Assembly (NCBI GenBank): GCA_900555605.1
Contig: USLW01000050.1
Location: 1 to 10,268 of the forward strand
Direction of reading: 5' to 3'
DNA: 10,268 bases
DNA from: an uncultured Clostridium sp.
Lineage (GTDB): Bacteria; Bacillota; Clostridia; UBA1212; UBA1255
The translations under genes and the position numbers were made by a program. Shown here in pieces: positions 1 through 5,262 of this stretch. A model generated the notes under the pieces. The model was not told the origin of the DNA. It ran no database searches and was given only the letters and a program-made list of their open reading frames with translations. Position 1 is the stretch's first letter. Every line of letters starts with the position of its first letter.

Positions 1-1
1 C

Positions 2-307
2 GCCCTCGCCGATCTGAAGGTCAAGAGCTGCGACATCGAGGCGTGGTCTCCGCGCCAGCAGAAATATTTTGAGGTCGGCAGCTGTTCGAATTTAGGCGAT
101 GCCCAGGCACGGCGTCTCAGCATCCGGGTAAAAAGTAAGGAACGGGGCAACTACTATCCGCATACGCTGAACAATACCGTAGTTGCGCCGCCGCGTATGC
201 TCATCGCATTTCTGGAAAATCATCTTCATGCGGACGGAAGCGTTTCAATTCCTGCGCCGCTCCGGATGTATATGGGAGGGAAGGAACGGATTGCTCCGGC
301 AAACTAA
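2..307 (+). CDS. serS: Seryl-tRNA synthetase, C-terminal part (5' end outside window)
   Basis: Open frame from the left edge; the last 101 residues and a TAA stop are visible. SerRS is a cytoplasmic class II aminoacyl-tRNA synthetase that charges tRNA-Ser. The visible part holds the end of the catalytic core: a segment with CDIEAWSP and FEVGSCSNLGDAQARR, matching the family's 'DIEvW.P.q..y.Ei.ScSN..dfQaRR' block, then a motif-3 region with HTLNN, an arginine, and FLEN, and the typical tail IPAPLRMYMGG. The glycine-rich motif 3 of common bacterial SerRS (GxGxxxGR) is replaced here by NTVVAPPR, a variant I believe occurs in other Firmicutes enzymes. The gene is convergent with its neighbour and followed by its own terminator. 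Identification is secure; the N-terminal coiled-coil arm is outside the window. Confidence 0.93.
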   Translation, partial: ALADLKVKSCDIEAWSPRQQKYFEVGSCSNLGDAQARRLSIRVKSKERGNYYPHTLNNTVVAPPRMLIAFLENHLHADGSVSIPAPLRMYMGGKERIAPAN

Positions 308-341
308 AGATCCGCGATATAAATCAAAAATATGACCCCGC

Positions 342-386
342 CGCGCTCCTTCTGTTTGACAGAATCAAACCCGGAGCGCGTTTTTT
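342..386 (+). terminator. Intrinsic terminator of serS
   Basis: The arms CGCGCTCC (342-349) and GGAGCGCG (373-380) pair perfectly over 8 bp and are followed at once by six T (381-386). Inside the loop a second perfect hairpin forms, TTCTGT/ACAGAA (350-355 with 359-364). It starts 34 bp after the serS stop codon. Confidence 0.9.
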
Positions 387-532
387 ATACGGTTCCATGC
401 CGGACGGTATATATTGTCAGACAGGCCCCATCATAACAAAAGCGTTCCATTCTGTCCGCGAGATCAGCGTGATTCTTTATTCTTCGGCTGATTGATCGTA
501 CAGGCGTTTCTTTCTGCTGCGGCAGCGCAGAA

Positions 533-584
533 ATAAAAATCACGCCTATACGCATCCGAAGACAAATACAGGCGCAATTTTTAT
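533..584. terminator. Probable bidirectional terminator between convergent genes
   Basis: Within the 308-649 gap, which has no convincing gene, ATAAAAAT plus CGCCT (533-547) pairs with AGGCG plus ATTTTTAT (570-584) across a 2-nt internal bulge. The GC core is thus flanked by T-rich sequence on either strand, as in bidirectional terminators. It lies 66 bp after the stop of the minus-strand surface-protein gene and is the best candidate to end it; it could also back up the serS terminator. A further hairpin, TTTCTGC/GCAGAAA (511-517 with 527-533), sits just to the left. The rest of the gap shows nothing I can name. Confidence 0.6.
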
Positions 585-649
585 TTTTCTTATCATCTTT
601 TTAATGAATAACCGCAAAACAGCTCCCGCAGAAGGTGCGTCAAAAAAGC

Positions 650-1282
650 TTATGCGACTTTTTTCCGCTTCATACCCGTCAGCGCGGTAACCGCGGCCAC
701 TGCCATTGTTACAACTCCGAAATCACCGGTGCTCGGCGCAGAAGCCGGCTGTACGGTAATGGTGCTGCATCCGTCAAAGTTTGCAGACTGACCGTTTGTA
801 AAGGTCTCAATGTCATCATCCGCGGCAGCAGGATATGACCATACGCCGAAATGGCCGCCGTCATCACTGGCCCCACCCGTAGCCAGAGCCAAATACGTCC
901 CTGCCGGGAAGGCATCGGAAAAGGAAAACGCAACGGTCTCATTATCCTTATGGCCGGTAATCTGCTGCGTAAACAGCGGCTGCTTCGAAGTGGTAGTCGC
1001 ATAATCCGTATCCCACGCATACAGTGCGAAGTTGAAATTCGAAGTCGTCGGTTTGTCCGGCGCCCCCCAGGCCGGCATATCCACATAACGGAAAGCCACC
1101 ATTTCTTTTCCTTCCGGAACAGTAAAGCGTATGCCATAATCAGCATCATCGATTGGTGTCGCGCCTCTCTTGTCGGGCTCCTCTTTGTACAACTGGATAT
1201 CCGTCGCTTCTGCATAGCTGAAAACAGAAAGCATGGAAACCAACATCAAAACCAATAACACAAAATAACAGACTCTTTTCAT
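650..1282 (-). CDS. Small secreted protein with C-terminal XPXTG-type sorting signal
   Basis: This is a predicted 210-residue exported protein. A signal peptide covers residues 1 to about 26 (basic MKR start, long hydrophobic stretch, Ala-x-Ala near 24-26). The body (about 27-175) is rich in Phe, Tyr, Trp, Thr and Gly in alternating patterns that suggest one beta-sandwich, with segments such as FTVPEGKEM and LYAWDTDYATT that resemble non-catalytic modules on clostridial secreted enzymes. The C-terminus has APSTGD (182-187), a hydrophobic stretch and a KRKK tail, so sortase anchoring to the wall is likely. The frame is open back to a GTG at 1333, but that lies in the promoter. ATG 1282 has GGGGGTG a few bases upstream and starts a clean signal peptide. 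It has its own promoter and no operon partner. Binding of a glycan or other ligand is inference; no catalytic residues are recognisable. Confidence 0.8.
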   Translation of the reverse strand: MKRVCYFVLLVLMLVSMLSVFSYAEATDIQLYKEEPDKRGATPIDDADYGIRFTVPEGKEMVAFRYVDMPAWGAPDKPTTSNFNFALYAWDTDYATTTSKQPLFTQQITGHKDNETVAFSFSDAFPAGTYLALATGGASDDGGHFGVWSYPAAADDDIETFTNGQSANFDGCSTITVQPASAPSTGDFGVVTMAVAAVTALTGMKRKKVA

Positions 1283-1323
1283 AAAGCACCCCCATGAATA
1301 AATATATTCTTTTAACTTTTTTA

Positions 1324-1352
1324 AGAATATCACAAAATGCTCCCGATTTCAA
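1324..1352 (-). promoter_or_regulatory. Sigma-A type promoter of the surface-protein gene
   Basis: On the minus strand TTGAAA (1347-1352) is followed after 17 bp by TATTCT (1324-1329). Transcription would begin near 1317, giving a leader of about 35 nt before ATG 1282. The position rules out the upstream GTG at 1333 as the translation start. Confidence 0.75.
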
Positions 1353-1370
1353 TCAAAATTTATGCATATC

Positions 1371-1390
1371 AAAAAACAGCCCCCTGTTTT
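1371..1390 (-). terminator. Short intrinsic terminator after the pentapeptide gene
   Basis: On the minus strand AAAACAG, loop GGGG, CTGTTTT form a perfect 7-bp hairpin (1384-1390 with 1373-1379) running into a T6 tract (1376-1371). The stem begins at the stop codon. It separates this unit from the next promoter only about 20 bp further on. The stem is AT-rich, so efficiency may be modest. Confidence 0.65.
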
Positions 1391-2019
1391 CAGCATATGA
1401 TAAGCCCGATTTTTCTGGCCAGCTCCGCAGCCTGAAGCAAGTCCACCACAGCACCGCGCAGCTCTGTCATGCGGTCGGAAACAAGAATGCCCGAAATATC
1501 ACAGCTTCGCAGATCAATCCCCTCCAGCAGGGTACGAAAAAACTCCGTCCGGCATAGCCGGATTTCCCGAAAGTGCAGCTGCTTGTGTACGCATTCCGAA
1601 AAACATGCATCGCTGAAATCCGAGCGGAGGAGTTCCATAGATTTTATACGGGAGCGCGACAGATTGCAATAAGTAAAATTCGAATCGCTGATTTCCGCGC
1701 TCTGCCAAACCGCATCCGGAAAAGAGGCGCCGGCGGCTTTCACCGATGCAAATGCGGTTTTATAAAAACCGCATTTGTGAAAACGGCTGTTTGAAAGATC
1801 ACTCCGTTCAAACCGTACCGCTTCAAATTCACATTGCTCAAAATTGCAGTTTTGAAGACGGCAGTTCTGAAAAAGAACCTCCCGGAACTGCAGACCCGAA
1901 AAATCAAATGCCTGCAGCGCTTCATTCCGAAAGCATGCAGATCGGATCTCTTGGTATTCCCTGCGGGCCTGTTCCGCAAAGCAGGCAAGACTGCAGGCCG
2001 CATATTCCTGTCCGGACAA
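1390..2019 (-). CDS. Pentapeptide-repeat protein (Qnr/MfpA-like, right-handed beta-helix)
   Basis: The protein has 209 residues. From about 40 to 175 every fifth residue is Phe, Leu, Ile or another large hydrophobic (F40, F45, F50, L55, F60, F65, F70, L75, F80, F85, F90, F100, W105, I110, F115, L120 and on to I175); A95 and H145 are the only weak positions. This is the signature of the quadrilateral beta-helix of pentapeptide proteins, here about seven coils. The C-terminal part (about 185-208) looks helical, as in the dimerising tail of Qnr and MfpA, which mimic DNA and protect gyrase. A gyrase role here is inference; many family members have no known function. It has 13 cysteines, high for a cytoplasmic protein. 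The start is TTG at 2019: a stop lies three codons upstream and no ATG occurs before residue 128. AAAGG is about 11 nt upstream. It is the last gene of a three-gene unit, 25 bp after the zinc-ribbon gene. Confidence 0.85.
   Translation of the reverse strand: MSGQEYAACSLACFAEQARREYQEIRSACFRNEALQAFDFSGLQFREVLFQNCRLQNCNFEQCEFEAVRFERSDLSNSRFHKCGFYKTAFASVKAAGASFPDAVWQSAEISDSNFTYCNLSRSRIKSMELLRSDFSDACFSECVHKQLHFREIRLCRTEFFRTLLEGIDLRSCDISGILVSDRMTELRGAVVDLLQAAELARKIGLIIC
1749..1777. repeat. Perfect 13-bp inverted repeat inside the pentapeptide gene
   Basis: CAAATGCGGTTTT (1749-1761) and AAAACCGCATTTG (1765-1777) are exact reverse complements separated by only ATA. In the protein the stretch encodes residues of the F80-F90 coils. 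No T tract follows on the minus strand, so it is not a standard terminator. As RNA it would be a stable hairpin within the coding region. Confidence 0.85.
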
Positions 2020-2044
2020 TGAAAATCACGCCTTTGCTCTGTAT

Positions 2045-2431
2045 TTACGGCAGCTTTTTTCCGCATTTATTACAAAAAGAAAAGCCCTGACACGCTTCGC
2101 TGCCGCAATACGGACAGTACCGGCTTTCTTTTCCTTGAGGCGGCTTCGGAGAAGAAGGCATCGCGCTGCCGAAGCGTTCGTTCAGCGGATCAGGCTCCTC
2201 ATTTCGATCCACAATATCAAAAGCAGAATATCGATTCTTTTTCGTTGCGTTTTTAAAATGATACACTGCCATTGCCGCCGCAGCCGCAATAAACAGAATC
2301 CCAAACAGCGCGAAAAAACCGCCTCCGATTTCCGCAGCCTTGATCGTCCAGAAAACGCCGAAAAGTCCTGCAATAATGCTCATTACACCGCCCATCATCG
2401 ACGGTCCCCTGCCTGGTTTTACACTTTTCAT
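2045..2431 (-). CDS. Two-helix membrane protein with C-terminal zinc ribbon
   Basis: Predicted 128 residues. Two hydrophobic segments (about 14-31 and 37-57) are joined by a short Gly/Glu turn, then comes a polar linker rich in Pro, Ser and charged residues (60-103), and a zinc ribbon at the end with two CxxC pairs: C106/C109 (YCPYCG) and C120/C123 (FCNKCGKKL). Such small zinc-ribbon membrane proteins are widespread in Firmicutes and mostly uncharacterised; the ribbon is expected on the cytoplasmic side, where it could bind protein or nucleic acid. ATG 2431 is preferred because AGAGGAG lies 8 nt upstream; a GTG at 2440 sits inside that site. It is the middle gene of the unit, 85 bp after the lipoprotein gene and 25 bp before the pentapeptide gene. 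Function unknown. Confidence 0.82.
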   Translation of the reverse strand: MKSVKPGRGPSMMGGVMSIIAGLFGVFWTIKAAEIGGGFFALFGILFIAAAAAMAVYHFKNATKKNRYSAFDIVDRNEEPDPLNERFGSAMPSSPKPPQGKESRYCPYCGSEACQGFSFCNKCGKKLP

Positions 2432-2502
2432 CCGAATCACTCCTCTCTTTCATTTTTACCCGCGGCGCTTTCCGCATAGCATCAGTCGGTCTTCTGCGGG
2501 GC

Positions 2503-2546
2503 GGCAGCAGGCCGAATCAGATCCGCCGCCCGCTCGGCCTGCTGCC
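2503..2546. repeat. Perfect 13-bp inverted repeat between lipoprotein and zinc-ribbon genes
   Basis: GGCAGCAGGCCGA (2503-2515) and TCGGCCTGCTGCC (2534-2546) are exact reverse complements with an 18-nt loop. The repeat covers the last codons and stop (2517-2519) of the small lipoprotein gene. No T tract follows on the minus strand, so an mRNA processing or stabilising hairpin fits better than full termination. Confidence 0.85.
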
Positions 2547-2666
2547 ATTTACAATGTAATAAAAAGCATTCTCTGTGTAAGCAGTCTTTGTCCGACCGGA
2601 GCATGCTGAAAACAGGAAAACAGCGAATAGAACCAATCCCAATAACGCGGCGGAAATACGCTTCAC
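2517..2666 (-). CDS. Small lipoprotein, 49 residues
   Basis: This is a short gene with strong signals. The GTG start at 2666 is preceded by GGGGGAGAAAGG about 5 nt upstream, and a near-consensus promoter lies about 60 bp upstream. The product begins with Lys-Arg, a hydrophobic stretch (residues 4-19) and a lipobox LFSAC with Cys22, a lipoprotein signal peptide for signal peptidase II. The mature part is only about 28 residues (CSGRTKTAYTENAFYYIVNG, then SRPSGRRI). It ends within a perfect inverted repeat. A one-base shift near the end would carry it into another frame ending at 2482 with AAPQKTD, so it may be a truncated or frameshifted form of a slightly longer protein. No family recognised. 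It is the first gene of the unit with the zinc-ribbon and pentapeptide genes. Confidence 0.72.
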   Translation of the reverse strand: MKRISAALLGLVLFAVFLFSACSGRTKTAYTENAFYYIVNGSRPSGRRI

Positions 2667-2726
2667 GGAACCTTTCTCCCCCTTTCGGCACCCTTACCCG
2701 TGCTCTCGCAAATATGAATGGCATTT

Positions 2727-2755
2727 ATTATAAAGGAACTGCCCACGAATGTAAA
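2727..2755 (-). promoter_or_regulatory. Sigma-A promoter of the lipoprotein / zinc-ribbon / pentapeptide unit
   Basis: TTTACA (2750-2755) and a perfect TATAAT (2727-2732) on the minus strand are 17 bp apart. Transcription would start near 2720, about 54 nt before the GTG. No GGACTA/TAGTCC half-site of the upstream BlaI operator is present, so this unit does not look like a direct target of that repressor. Confidence 0.82.
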
Positions 2756-2790
2756 TCCCTGCCCGAAAGGAGCACGAGGCTTGCTGGATG

Positions 2791-4611
2791 CTAAAGCACG
2801 GCCGCCGGCTCCGCGCCCAGTTCAAAGACCACAGAGAAAGCATGCTGTACGCCGTCATCGCCTGAGACATATGCCTGCAGCTTATAGGTCTCCCCCCTGC
2901 GCAGCTCCTCTGTATAAACAGATAAGTCATATTGGTGGGACCGCTGTCCCGAAACCAGATATCCGATCAAATGAAACACATATCCCTCTTTCAGCGGATA
3001 CGCCTTCCATTCGTCCCCGCTACGCTGATACAGCGTAAACATCTCCCCAAAGGTCAGGCCGCGGCACTCTCCGGTGTGATTCCAGAGTACATTTGCTTTC
3101 AGCTTTCCGTCATCATCCAGGAATACGGCCTGCAGGCTCATGGATACCCCCTCAAGATCCGAGGCCTGTGCGATCTGCACGGCAGGAAGCGCCCCCTCCT
3201 GCGCGCGGAAAGCCTGCAGCAGCACGGACAGCGTCTCTTCAGATGTCCCATAGGACTTGATATCGGAAATTCCAAGACGCTCTGCAGTTACAGAATAGAA
3301 TTGCTCCGTCTCGCCGATGGAATAGGACCACGAAAAGATCTCGGCATTGCCGACCAAAGCAAGAAATACAGCCGCATGCTTCGTCATTTCCGTATTCACC
3401 TTTTCTTCTGTCGGAGATTTCATGGCAAGTGCGGTAAAATGGACGGTTATACCGTACGGAGCGCTATCGGTCTGGAGCGCTATCGTAAAATCCCCGACTT
3501 TCTCTTTGATTTTCAGCGCATTCAACAGCTTCATGTCAGCGGCGGCATTCCCGATGTAATCTGTTTTCAGCGGATATAAAACGGCAGCCTCTGGCGGTGC
3601 CGGGCTTTGGGTTCGAGATCCGGTAAAGGTACACCCGGCTGCAGCCAGCATACAAATTGCTAATATCAGAACGGCTGCCCGGGATGCTTTCGGCCTATTG
3701 GCAATCAACTGAATACGTTCTTTCATACTTTTTTCTCCTCCTGTTATCATTGCTGCTTCACAGAATAAGCCGCCCTGTTTTTTCACAGCCAGCATATGAA
3801 TCAGCGTTCTGCCGTAAGAATACCGCTCCGCCTCTCCCAATGTTCGGATTGCAGCATCGTCACATGCAGCTTCTGCATCTCTGCGGGAGACGATTGCAGC
3901 TGCCCATACAAGCGGATTGAACCAATGGACCGCAATGCAGATGCCGCGCATCACGTTCCAGATATAATCTTTATGCCGGATATGCGCCTCCTCATGGGCA
4001 AGGATATGCCGAAGCCGCACACTGTCTGCCGCTGCCTGCTTTGTCAGATAAATCACCGGCCGGAATATGCCGCACACACAGGGCGCCCCGGCCCCATCAG
4101 ACAAATAGACCGTCCGCGCAGTCTCCCGGCACACGTACGGACTTCTGCGCTTTCTCAATCTGCGGCAGAAAACAGCGTTAGAAAGCAGCAGCCATACGCT
4201 GACGCCGGCCATGCCCGCATACCAGACCCCATGCAGAATGCGCTTTGTGCTGCGCTTCCCCATTTTCCCATTTTGGATCTCGCCTTCAGCCGAAGATACG
4301 GGTGCTCTACTTTCCTCGGGGTTCTCCGCAGTTTCTCCGGCTCCGTCCGTTTCTCCTGTTATATAATCTGTATGGGAAAGCCTCCCGGCCTCTGCGGCAG
4401 AACGCGAACCGGACGGCATCGGGATACGGTTCATAACGCTGACAGCACTCGGAAACAGGGGAAAAAGAAGCAGCAGCCGAACCAGTACAAGCAGCCACAG
4501 TGCATATTGAAGCCTTGGACTGATTTTTCCTTTCAGCAGCTTACGCAGAAAAAGCGTTGCAGAAATCAGTACGGAAGAGGTCACCATTACTTCAGCCGTC
4601 ATATCAATCAT
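2791..4611 (-). CDS. BlaR1/MecR1-like M56 sensor protease with DUF4825-like and Ig-like domains
   Basis: A 606-residue integral membrane metalloprotease of the M56 family; relatives sense a signal outside the cell and relieve repression by a BlaI-type repressor. Hydrophobic segments lie near 8-24, 34-58, 129-147 and 311-327. The zinc site is HEEAH (206-210), with E247 in RRDAEAACDD as probable third ligand. SMKERIQLI (295-303) before the fourth segment is also typical. Outside it, residues about 346-448 (KTDYIG..., DSAPYGITV) look like DUF4825, and about 487-600 like a bacterial Ig-like domain (ANVLWN...LTFGEMFTLYQ). There is no penicillin-binding domain, so the ligand is unlikely to be a beta-lactam bound as in BlaR1. 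The fourth segment ends in LAAAGC, like a lipobox, probably by chance in an internal helix. Start ATG 4611 has GGAGG 9 nt upstream and overlaps the end of blaI by 8 bp, so the two are probably translationally coupled. Confidence 0.92.
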   Translation of the reverse strand: MIDMTAEVMVTSSVLISATLFLRKLLKGKISPRLQYALWLLVLVRLLLLFPLFPSAVSVMNRIPMPSGSRSAAEAGRLSHTDYITGETDGAGETAENPEESRAPVSSAEGEIQNGKMGKRSTKRILHGVWYAGMAGVSVWLLLSNAVFCRRLRKRRSPYVCRETARTVYLSDGAGAPCVCGIFRPVIYLTKQAAADSVRLRHILAHEEAHIRHKDYIWNVMRGICIAVHWFNPLVWAAAIVSRRDAEAACDDAAIRTLGEAERYSYGRTLIHMLAVKKQGGLFCEAAMITGGEKSMKERIQLIANRPKASRAAVLILAICMLAAAGCTFTGSRTQSPAPPEAAVLYPLKTDYIGNAAADMKLLNALKIKEKVGDFTIALQTDSAPYGITVHFTALAMKSPTEEKVNTEMTKHAAVFLALVGNAEIFSWSYSIGETEQFYSVTAERLGISDIKSYGTSEETLSVLLQAFRAQEGALPAVQIAQASDLEGVSMSLQAVFLDDDGKLKANVLWNHTGECRGLTFGEMFTLYQRSGDEWKAYPLKEGYVFHLIGYLVSGQRSHQYDLSVYTEELRRGETYKLQAYVSGDDGVQHAFSVVFELGAEPAAVL

Positions 4612-4984
4612 CTGTCCGTGCCTCCGCTTTCTTCAGGATCTCATATAACGCGTCAATTTCTGATTTTGACAGAGGCTTTTGTGTCACCAGGGCCGACACC
4701 ATCAGGCCGACGCTGCCGTTATAAATTTTGCTGAGCAGAGAATCCGTTTCCGCGCGGCCGGCTTCTTCCCGGGAAACCGCGGGAAAAATCAGCTTTGCGC
4801 GGCCGCCCTCTTCAAAACGGAGCAATCCCTTTCCTTCCATGCGCGTTACCATAGTGGTCACCGTGCTTTTTGCCCATCCGGTTTCCTCCCGCATCGCCTT
4901 TACAATCTGCATAAGTGTCCGGGGCGCATGTTCCCATAGACATTCCATAATTTTCCATTCACTTGCATAAATCTGCGCTTCCAT
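4604..4984 (-). CDS. blaI: BlaI/MecI/CopY-family repressor
   Basis: A 126-residue winged-helix repressor of the BlaI/MecI family. EWKIMECLW (9-17) opens the DNA-binding domain, WAKSTVTTMVTRMEGKG (37-53) is the recognition helix and following turn, and the wing is LLRFEEGGRAKLIF. The C-terminal half (70-122) is the helical dimerisation region that the partner protease acts on to release DNA. ATG 4984 gives the normal family length and has GGAGG 11 nt upstream. The same frame stays open upstream through the leader and could start at GTG 5098 (AAGG about 9 nt upstream), adding 38 residues with a hydrophobic helix; I consider that less likely. The gene overlaps the sensor gene, and its promoter carries a dyad fit for autoregulation. 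The regulated signal is unknown, and no beta-lactamase gene is in the window, so the symbol marks the family only. Confidence 0.92.
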   Translation of the reverse strand: MEAQIYASEWKIMECLWEHAPRTLMQIVKAMREETGWAKSTVTTMVTRMEGKGLLRFEEGGRAKLIFPAVSREEAGRAETDSLLSKIYNGSVGLMVSALVTQKPLSKSEIDALYEILKKAEARTDD

Positions 4985-5124
4985 ATTTACGCCGACCTCC
5001 AAATCCTTTGTGCGGTCCGCCTGCCGGAGCATCCGGCTCAGGCAGACTGCCGCTGCAATATTTAACAAAAGGTACACGCATACAATCGATTTCTGCACAA
5101 GGATCCGCCTTCGCAATCGCGTTC

Positions 5125-5164
5125 GGACTATTTGTGTAGTCCTAATATAGCACATAGGACTACA
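5125..5164. promoter_or_regulatory. Probable BlaI operator: three alternating half-sites
   Basis: The arms TGTAGTCCTA (5135-5144) and TAGGACTACA (5155-5164) are perfect inverted repeats with a 10-bp spacer. They cover the -10 box and most of the spacer of the blaI promoter. A third half-site GGACTA (5125-5130) forms a second dyad with TAGTCC (5137-5142); the two dyad centres are 16 bp apart. BlaI/CopY-family operators carry TGTA/TACA-containing dyads, which the outer arms match. Confidence 0.8.
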
Positions 5165-5172
5165 GATGTCAA
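5144..5172 (-). promoter_or_regulatory. Sigma-A promoter of the blaI-blaR1-like operon
   Basis: A perfect TTGACA (5167-5172) and TATATT (5144-5149) on the minus strand are 17 bp apart. Transcription would start near 5137, so the mRNA has an unusually long leader of about 150 nt before ATG 4984. Confidence 0.85.
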
Positions 5173-5177
5173 CCTTT

Positions 5178-5210
5178 AAAAATAAAAAGACGTGTTTTTT
5201 CACACGTCTT
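5178..5210 (-). terminator. Intrinsic terminator of the ABC exporter operon
   Basis: On the minus strand AAGACGTG (5210-5203) and CACGTCTT (5194-5187) form a perfect 8-bp stem with loop TGAAAAAA, followed by a T-rich tail (TTTTTATTTTT down to 5178). It lies between the end of the exporter operon and the blaI promoter and insulates the two. Confidence 0.9.
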
Positions 5211-5262
5211 AAGAGATATATGCCTTATGATCTATTTTTTACTCCGCGGCCGCAGCTTTGGG

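Noticed and set aside
397..495. Plus-strand 32-codon frame after the serS terminator
   Set aside because: It has no ribosome site or promoter, and the product shows no recognisable pattern.
1283..1333. N-terminal extension of the surface protein from GTG 1333
   Set aside because: The GTG lies between the -35 and -10 boxes of the promoter, and the extension would spoil a clean signal peptide.
2482..2724. Minus-strand frame of 80 codons overlapping the small lipoprotein
   Set aside because: Its start sits right at the transcription start region and its product has no features. The lipoprotein frame has the ribosome site, signal peptide and lipobox. Its C-terminal part is kept only as a possible frameshifted tail.
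2756..2790. Terminator after the sensor gene
   Set aside because: Only a 5-bp stem with a G-U pair and no T tract was found, so readthrough from the blaI operon into the lipoprotein unit cannot be excluded.
2932..3579. Plus-strand open frame of 215 codons inside the sensor gene region
   Set aside because: It is antisense to the DUF4825-like and Ig-like coding regions, and its product resembles no protein family.
3796..4734. Plus-strand open frame of 312 codons antisense to the sensor and blaI genes
   Set aside because: It lies opposite two well-supported genes, its translation has no domain or membrane pattern, and its length follows from the GC-rich codons of the opposite strand.
4604..4984. 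Reading the BlaI/BlaR1 pair as a beta-lactam resistance locus
   Set aside because: No beta-lactamase or PBP2a gene is in the window and the sensor lacks a penicillin-binding domain; only the family assignment is supported.
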